From: Syntrophales bacterium | GTDB lineage: Bacteria; Desulfobacterota; Syntrophia; Syntrophales; UBA2251 | Assembly: GCA_023230905.1 (NCBI GenBank) | Contig: JALNWL010000019.1 | Span: 1-20,439 of the forward strand | Direction: 5' to 3' | DNA length: 20,439 bases | Shown: one piece after another, positions 16,142-20,439 of the stretch | Layout of the letters: every line of letters begins with the position of its first letter | Numbering within the stretch: position 1 is the stretch's first letter | Notes under the pieces: generated by a model | What the model was told of the DNA's origin: nothing | The model's input: the letters and a program-made list of their open reading frames with translations, nothing else | The model's database searches: none | Position numbers and translations under genes: made by a program

Positions 16142-18211
16142 ATGGAGATCCCGCGTCATTTCGAATTCTTCTGCCCGATCCGGATCTTTTCCGGAAGCCG
16201 GGCCCTGGAACATCTTCCCGGCGAACTGCGGGCGCTGAACGCCTCCCGCCCGCTCGTCCTCGCCACGCAGGGGACCGCCGACCGGGGGCTCACGCGGATT
16301 CTGGTCAAGGCCTTCGCGGATTCCGGCATGCCCCTCGGGCTCCACGAAGCCGCACCGGAGTCCCCGGACGCGGCCTGGACCGCCCGGGTGAAGCATCTGT
16401 TCGTGGAGCACCGCCATGACGCCCTCCTCGTGATGGGCGACGGGCCCCTCGTCACGGCCGCCAAGATCCTCAACATCGCCGTCTCGATCGGCCCGGAGGA
16501 CGATCTGGCCGCCGCGTCCGGGGACAACCGACTGACCCGGCCGCTCCTGCCCTTCGTCGTGATCCCCACCGGCGTCGACTGCGAGGCGGTGGCCTCCCCG
16601 ACGGCCGCGCTGGGGCCCTGGACCTTCAGGTCTCCGGCGCTGATGGCGGCCCTGGTCGCCCTCGATCCCCGCACGATCCGCCCCGGCGACGCCGGACGCG
16701 ATGCGGCGGTCCTGTCGGTCGCCCGCGCGCACGCCGCCCGGGTAATCGCCGCGGCGCCCCGGAACCCCGTGGGCGAGGCCTATGCCCGGGCCGGGCTCGC
16801 ACTTCTGGACCGAAACGGATCGAAGGCCGGCAAGGGGGAACGGTGGGCGCTCGCCAACGGCGTCCTCCTGGCGGGGTGCGCCCACGCCCAGGCGGAGCCG
16901 GCGGGACCGGACGCGGCGGAGGCCGCCTTCACGGGAGAACCCGCCACAGCGGAGGCCGCCTCCGCCTACCTGCCCGACTATTACGAATTCCTGAACGGCG
17001 GACGGATCGTCGCGGGTCACGACGCCCTGAAGCGGATTCCCACGATTCTCGCTGATCTGGGCGCAAAAAACCCCCTCATCGTCACCGACCGCGGCGTCGC
17101 CGGCGCCGGCCTGGTGGAGGTCGCCCGGAACGCCCTCCGGGACGCCCTGGCGCTGGAGACGATCGCCGACGACGTCCCCGTGGATTCGGACATCAAGGCG
17201 GTCCGCCGGATCGCCGAACTCTACCGGCAGCGCCACTGCGACAGCTTCATCGCCGTCGGCGGCGGCTCCGTCATGGATACGGCCAAGGGCGTCAACATCG
17301 TCGTCTCCGAGAATGCCCGCGACCTGATGGCCTTCAGCGGCGTCGGCGCGCTGAAACGTCGCCTGCGGCCCCTGATCGCCGTGCCGACCACCTCCGGCAC
17401 GGGCTCCGAGGTCACGCAGGCCGCCGTGATCAAGGACCATGAAAAGCATTACAAGACGGCCTTCATGAGCCCCTTCCTGCTGCCCGACGCCGCCGTCCTC
17501 GACCCCCGGATGACCCTCACCCTGCCGCCCGCCGTCACCGCGCAGACGGCGATGGACGCCCTGACCCACGCCATGGAGGCCTACACGTGCCTCGCAAAGA
17601 ACCCGCTGAGCGACGCCTTCGCGCGCGCGGCGGTGGCGCTGATCGGCCGGCACCTGCTGCCCGTCATGAAGAATCCGGCGGACGGGACGGGACGCCTGGC
17701 GCTCGCGATCGCCTCCAATCTGGCCGGGGTGGCCTTTTCCAATTCGATGGTGGGGATGGTCCACTGCCTGGGACACGCGACCGGCTCGGCCTGCGGCGTC
17801 CCGCACGGGATCTGCATGGCGATCCTCCTGCCCTACGGCCTGGAGTACAACCTCCACAAGACCGGCCGGTGGACCGCCGAACTCCTCCTGCCCCTGGCTG
17901 GCCGCGCGGTCTGCGACGCCACGCCGCCGGAGGCGCGGGCCGCGAAGGTCATCGCCCTCGTGAGGCAGCTGAACCAGGACCTGCACGACGCCTCCCAGGG
18001 CCAGCATCCCCGCACCCTGAAGGAGGTCGTGGACCGCGGTCTGAACCGAATGATCCCCCGGGAGCGGCTCCCCGAGATCGTCGCGGCGGCCCGGTGCGAC
18101 GGCGCGATCTTCTACAACCCGGAGGAGATGGACGCCGACGATTTCCGGATGGTCCTGGAGGCCGCCTGGGAGGGCGTTGCCCTCGACCTCTCCCGGATCC
18201 GGAAGGGCTGA
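16142..18211 (+). CDS. Iron-containing alcohol dehydrogenase with a degenerate duplicated N-terminal domain
   Basis: This 689-residue protein is much longer than usual group III (Fe) alcohol dehydrogenases (about 380-400). Residues 280-689 are a complete enzyme: GGGSVMDTAK (373-382), PTTSGTGSE (415-423), and metal ligands Asp472, His476, His541 and His555, with His545 as the extra conserved histidine. Residues 1-175 read like a second copy of the Rossmann half (IRIFSGSRAL; VMGDGPLVTAAKI for GGGS...DTAK; IPTGVDCEA for PTTSGTGSE). Residues 176-279 are a short helical remnant without metal ligands. The N-terminal copy is thus probably structural or regulatory. AGGAGGGTGAC before ATG supports the start. 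It should interconvert an alcohol and an aldehyde or ketone with NAD(P); the substrate is unknown. Confidence 0.92.
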   Translation: MEIPRHFEFFCPIRIFSGSRALEHLPGELRALNASRPLVLATQGTADRGLTRILVKAFADSGMPLGLHEAAPESPDAAWTARVKHLFVEHRHDALLVMGDGPLVTAAKILNIAVSIGPEDDLAAASGDNRLTRPLLPFVVIPTGVDCEAVASPTAALGPWTFRSPALMAALVALDPRTIRPGDAGRDAAVLSVARAHAARVIAAAPRNPVGEAYARAGLALLDRNGSKAGKGERWALANGVLLAGCAHAQAEPAGPDAAEAAFTGEPATAEAASAYLPDYYEFLNGGRIVAGHDALKRIPTILADLGAKNPLIVTDRGVAGAGLVEVARNALRDALALETIADDVPVDSDIKAVRRIAELYRQRHCDSFIAVGGGSVMDTAKGVNIVVSENARDLMAFSGVGALKRRLRPLIAVPTTSGTGSEVTQAAVIKDHEKHYKTAFMSPFLLPDAAVLDPRMTLTLPPAVTAQTAMDALTHAMEAYTCLAKNPLSDAFARAAVALIGRHLLPVMKNPADGTGRLALAIASNLAGVAFSNSMVGMVHCLGHATGSACGVPHGICMAILLPYGLEYNLHKTGRWTAELLLPLAGRAVCDATPPEARAAKVIALVRQLNQDLHDASQGQHPRTLKEVVDRGLNRMIPRERLPEIVAAARCDGAIFYNPEEMDADDFRMVLEAAWEGVALDLSRIRKG

Positions 18212-18233
18212 CGGCGCGCCACGGGGATCCGGT

Positions 18234-18265
18234 TGGCCGCGTTGACCGTCGGCGTTGCGGCCAAG
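18234..18265 (+). other. Inverted repeat after the alcohol dehydrogenase gene
   Basis: TTGGCCGC (18234-18241) and GCGGCCAA (18258-18265) are perfect 8-base complements with a 16-base loop, 22 bases past the stop. There is no T run, so this is more likely a 3'-end stem or a protein-binding site than a standard terminator. Confidence 0.35.
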
Positions 18266-18391
18266 ACCGCCCCGAAACGGATGCGGCATCGAAGCGCCGT
18301 CCCGGGTTTTGCACGCATCGAGAATCCGGATCCCGCATGCGCACAGGGGAGACGCCGTCACGGTGCCCCTGAAAGGGCGGGACGGGCCTGA

Positions 18392-18409
18392 TCCCGCGTG
18401 CGCGCGGGA
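18392..18409 (+). other. Tetraloop hairpin upstream of the FAD oxidoreductase gene
   Basis: TCCCGCG, loop TGCG, CGCGGGA is a perfect 7-pair stem. It could mark RNA processing or weak termination within the gene cluster. Confidence 0.35.
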
Positions 18410-18473
18410 GCAACGAAGCATAAGAAAAATGGGGCGGGCTGGGACGCTATTTATTAAGAAAGGGAGGACTGGT

Positions 18474-19970
18474 ATGATCGAATATGATGCGGTTGTCATC
18501 GGAGCGGGGAATGGGGGCCTGGCCGCCGCCGCAACCCTGGCGAAGGGCGGGGCGAAGACCCTGCTTCTGGAGCGGCACAACATCCCGGGCGGCTGCGCCA
18601 CGAGCTTCCGCCGCGGGCGCTTCGAGTTCGAGGTCGCCCTCCACCAGTTGAGCGGGCTCGGCACGGAGGCCGCGCCGGGGCCATTGCGCGCGACCCTGCA
18701 CGGGCTCGACGTCCTCGACCGGGTCGAGTTCGTTCAGATGGAGAACATGTACCGGATCTCCCTCCCCGGGGCGCTCGACCTCACCCTGCCGACCACGCGC
18801 GACGGCGTCGTCCGGGCGTTGGCGGAGCGCTTCCCCGAGGAGGAGACCGCGATCCGGGCCTTCTTCGACCTCGTTTACGACTACTTCAACCAGTTCATCG
18901 CCATCTTCTTCATGAGAGACCCGGAGGTCTCCCGGGAAAAATACCCGCTTTATTTCCGGTACGCCCTCAAGCCCGCGCAGGAGGTCCTCGACGAGCATTT
19001 CCGGGACCCGCTCCTGAAGCTGGCCGCGAGCGCCTACTGGTGCTACATCGGGGTGCCGCCCCGGCAGCTCCCCTTCGGCGACCTGGCCGGCATCCTCTAC
19101 GCCTATATCGAATTCAAGCCCTGGCACATCAAGGGCGGCTCGCAGGCCCTGTCCAACGCCCTCGTCGACGCCTTCCTCCGGAACGGGGGCGAGGTCCGCT
19201 TCAACTGCCCGGCCGCGCGGATCACCGTGGCGGACGGCCGGGTCGCCGGCGTCGTCACCGCGGACGGCGAGGCGATCGCGACCGGGTGCATCATTGCCAA
19301 CGCCTCGACGCTCACCACCTTCACGGAGCTGATCGACCGGAAGGACTGCCCGGCGGCGCCGCTCGAAACCATGAGCGGCATGACCGTGGGGCCGTCGGTC
19401 GTCTGCCTCTACATCGGGCTCGACTGCCCGCCCGAGGCCCTGGGCATCCGGGAGGAGACGAACTTCCTGTGCACCCACGCCGACACGGATCGCGCCTTCG
19501 CCCAGTACCGGAGCCTCGACGAACCCCCGGGGATGGTATTGCTAACCTGCTTCAACATCTCCAACCCCGAGGCCTCCCCCCCGGGGACCTCGCAGATCGC
19601 GATCGTGGACCTGAAGTACGCCGACCCGTGGCTCGCCATTCCGCCGGAACGCTACGCGCGGGAGAAGTACCGCTACGCAGAGGGCCTCCTCGCCATCGCC
19701 GAGGCCCAGTATCCCGGGTTCCGGTCGCACATCGAGGAGATCGAGGTCTCCACGCCGCTCACCCACATGCGCTACCTGAACCATCCCGGCGGGGCGATCT
19801 ACGGATTCGACCAGTACGCCAAGGACAGCCGGATCTTCCAGCCGATCAAACCGGCGCTCCCCGGCCTCTTTCTCGCCGGGGCATGGGCGGCGGAAGGCGG
19901 CTTCCAGCCCACCCTGATGGCTGGGGCCTCAGCCGGCCGCGCGGCCCTCAAAACCATTCGCAGAAAGTGA
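18474..19970 (+). CDS. FAD-dependent oxidoreductase, phytoene desaturase (CrtI)/retinol saturase-like
   Basis: This 498-residue flavoprotein starts with a dinucleotide-binding fold, GAGNGG (10-15), and Glu33 at the end of the second strand for the FAD ribose. HNIPGGCATSFRRG (35-48) follows, as in CrtI-like desaturases and saturases. The C-terminal FAD motif (about 460-490, PGLFLAGAWAAEGGFQPT then MAGASAGRAAL) is also typical of that family. Members add or remove hydrogen across C=C bonds of isoprenoid or other hydrophobic molecules; no carotenoid gene is nearby, so a carotenoid role is unlikely. AGGGAGG upstream of ATG 18474 fixes the start; the fold begins at once, so an upstream in-frame ATG at 18255 is rejected. 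The next gene, a reductase, starts 9 bases later and may supply electrons. Confidence 0.88.
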   Translation: MIEYDAVVIGAGNGGLAAAATLAKGGAKTLLLERHNIPGGCATSFRRGRFEFEVALHQLSGLGTEAAPGPLRATLHGLDVLDRVEFVQMENMYRISLPGALDLTLPTTRDGVVRALAERFPEEETAIRAFFDLVYDYFNQFIAIFFMRDPEVSREKYPLYFRYALKPAQEVLDEHFRDPLLKLAASAYWCYIGVPPRQLPFGDLAGILYAYIEFKPWHIKGGSQALSNALVDAFLRNGGEVRFNCPAARITVADGRVAGVVTADGEAIATGCIIANASTLTTFTELIDRKDCPAAPLETMSGMTVGPSVVCLYIGLDCPPEALGIREETNFLCTHADTDRAFAQYRSLDEPPGMVLLTCFNISNPEASPPGTSQIAIVDLKYADPWLAIPPERYAREKYRYAEGLLAIAEAQYPGFRSHIEEIEVSTPLTHMRYLNHPGGAIYGFDQYAKDSRIFQPIKPALPGLFLAGAWAAEGGFQPTLMAGASAGRAALKTIRRK

Positions 19971-19979
19971 GGTGACGCC

Positions 19980-20439
19980 ATGAGTGCAAAAAACTTCCTT
20001 CAAGAGATCGACGGCTACGAGACGCTTCAGCAGGAGATCGCCGTCAGCCGCAAGTACGGCGTCGACTACGTCGCCCGCAAGGGACAGGTGGCGCTCGCCG
20101 TCAACCGGCTGCACCCCGCCCGGCTTACCCTCCGGGTGAGCGAGATCCTCGACGAAACACCGTCGGCCCGGACGCTCCGGCTCGTGGCCGCCGAGGGGGA
20201 CCTGCCCCCCTTCCAGGCCGGGCAATACATCAACGTCTTCGTGGAGGCGGGCGGCGTCCGGACGAGCCGGCCCTACAGCCTCTCCTCGTCCCCGCGCCAG
20301 CGGGCCTATTACGACATCACCGTCCGGCGGGTCGCGGACGGCTTCGTCTCGGAGGTCCTGCTCGACGGGACGCGCGCGGGGGATGTCCTGACGAGCACCT
20401 CTCCGGCGGGGACCTTCCATTTCAACCCGCTGTTCCACA
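19980..20439 (+). CDS. Ferredoxin-NADP reductase-type flavoprotein (5' part, runs off the window)
   Basis: The first 153 codons show an FNR-like FAD-binding beta-barrel. An N-terminal helical extension of about 45 residues is followed by strands of the barrel, PFQAGQYINVFV (77-88), then the flavin-binding RPYSLSSSP motif (97-105, matching RxYSxxS). A later PAGTFHF segment precedes the NAD(P)-binding domain, which lies beyond the window. Such proteins move electrons between NAD(P)H and iron-sulfur or flavin partners, and many carry a 2Fe-2S domain that cannot be checked here. GTGAGG overlaps the upstream stop codon and stands 9 bases or fewer before the ATG, so translation is coupled with the FAD oxidoreductase, its likely redox partner. 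Confidence 0.88.
   Translation, partial: MSAKNFLQEIDGYETLQQEIAVSRKYGVDYVARKGQVALAVNRLHPARLTLRVSEILDETPSARTLRLVAAEGDLPPFQAGQYINVFVEAGGVRTSRPYSLSSSPRQRAYYDITVRRVADGFVSEVLLDGTRAGDVLTSTSPAGTFHFNPLFH

Larger units (their letters stand above)
18212..18473. other. Intergenic region between dehydrogenase and FAD oxidoreductase genes
   Basis: This 262-base gap interrupts the four-gene set. I see no gene with family-like sequence. It contains two hairpins, an imperfect direct repeat (18329-18344 and 18390-18405, GATCCCGC then TGCGC with one substitution each), and an AT-rich patch (TATTTATTAAG) just before the next ribosome binding site. No convincing -35/-10 pair was found. Confidence 0.5.

Noticed and set aside
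15401..18664. Upstream extension giving a 1483-residue minus-strand protein ending at 14213
   Set aside because: The extension runs antisense through the SCP2-like and alcohol dehydrogenase genes and is low-complexity. ATG 15400 starts the plausible protein and has a purine-rich ribosome binding site.
18474..19970. Carotenoid biosynthesis gene (crtI)
   Set aside because: The fold fits, but no phytoene synthase or other carotenoid gene is present and the neighbours are dehydrogenase and reductase genes.

Overview
The window is about 20.4 kb of GC-rich bacterial DNA, densely packed with genes that mostly carry strong GGAGG-type ribosome binding sites. The gene content suggests an anaerobic, acyl-CoA-metabolising Desulfobacterota (former Deltaproteobacteria), possibly a Syntrophales-like syntroph. 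It includes a B12-dependent acyl-CoA mutase, short-chain dehydrogenases, an ADP-forming acyl-CoA synthetase subunit, an iron alcohol dehydrogenase and flavoprotein redox enzymes. The lineage is an inference; there is no rRNA or other marker gene. No tRNA, CRISPR array, insertion sequence or phage gene was seen.

Left part (1-4640, all minus strand). In transcription order this holds a TetR repressor, an SDR oxidoreductase, a beta-lactamase-fold serine hydrolase, a second SDR and, after a 444-base gap, the first 118 codons of an acyl-CoA mutase large subunit. A 31-bp near-perfect palindrome overlaps the TetR promoter and is very probably its own operator. The mutase has Phe and Gln where classical methylmalonyl-CoA mutase has Tyr89 and Tyr75, so its substrate is probably not methylmalonyl-CoA.

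Middle part (4918-15400). An orphan alpha subunit of an NDP-forming acyl-CoA synthetase overlaps a VTT/DedA-like membrane protein gene. A PAS-PAS-GGDEF diguanylate cyclase and a glycogen phosphorylase follow on the minus strand. Divergent from the phosphorylase, a good sigma70-type promoter drives an FmdB-type zinc ribbon and the GTPase HflX. The conserved N-terminus of HflX has no ATG, GTG or TTG start, and an AUU start is the best candidate. Two unrecognised genes (an inner-membrane protein and a small secreted protein) and a minus-strand protein with a possible RelA/SpoT-like nucleotidyltransferase fold complete this part.

Right part (15602 to the end, plus strand). Four co-oriented genes encode a small SCP2-like protein, a 689-residue iron alcohol dehydrogenase made of a degenerate domain joined to a complete one, a CrtI/retinol-saturase-like FAD oxidoreductase, and the start of a ferredoxin-reductase-type flavoprotein. 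Together they look like a redox module for a hydrophobic alcohol or unsaturated lipid-like substrate. This module and the HflX start are the most unusual things in the window.
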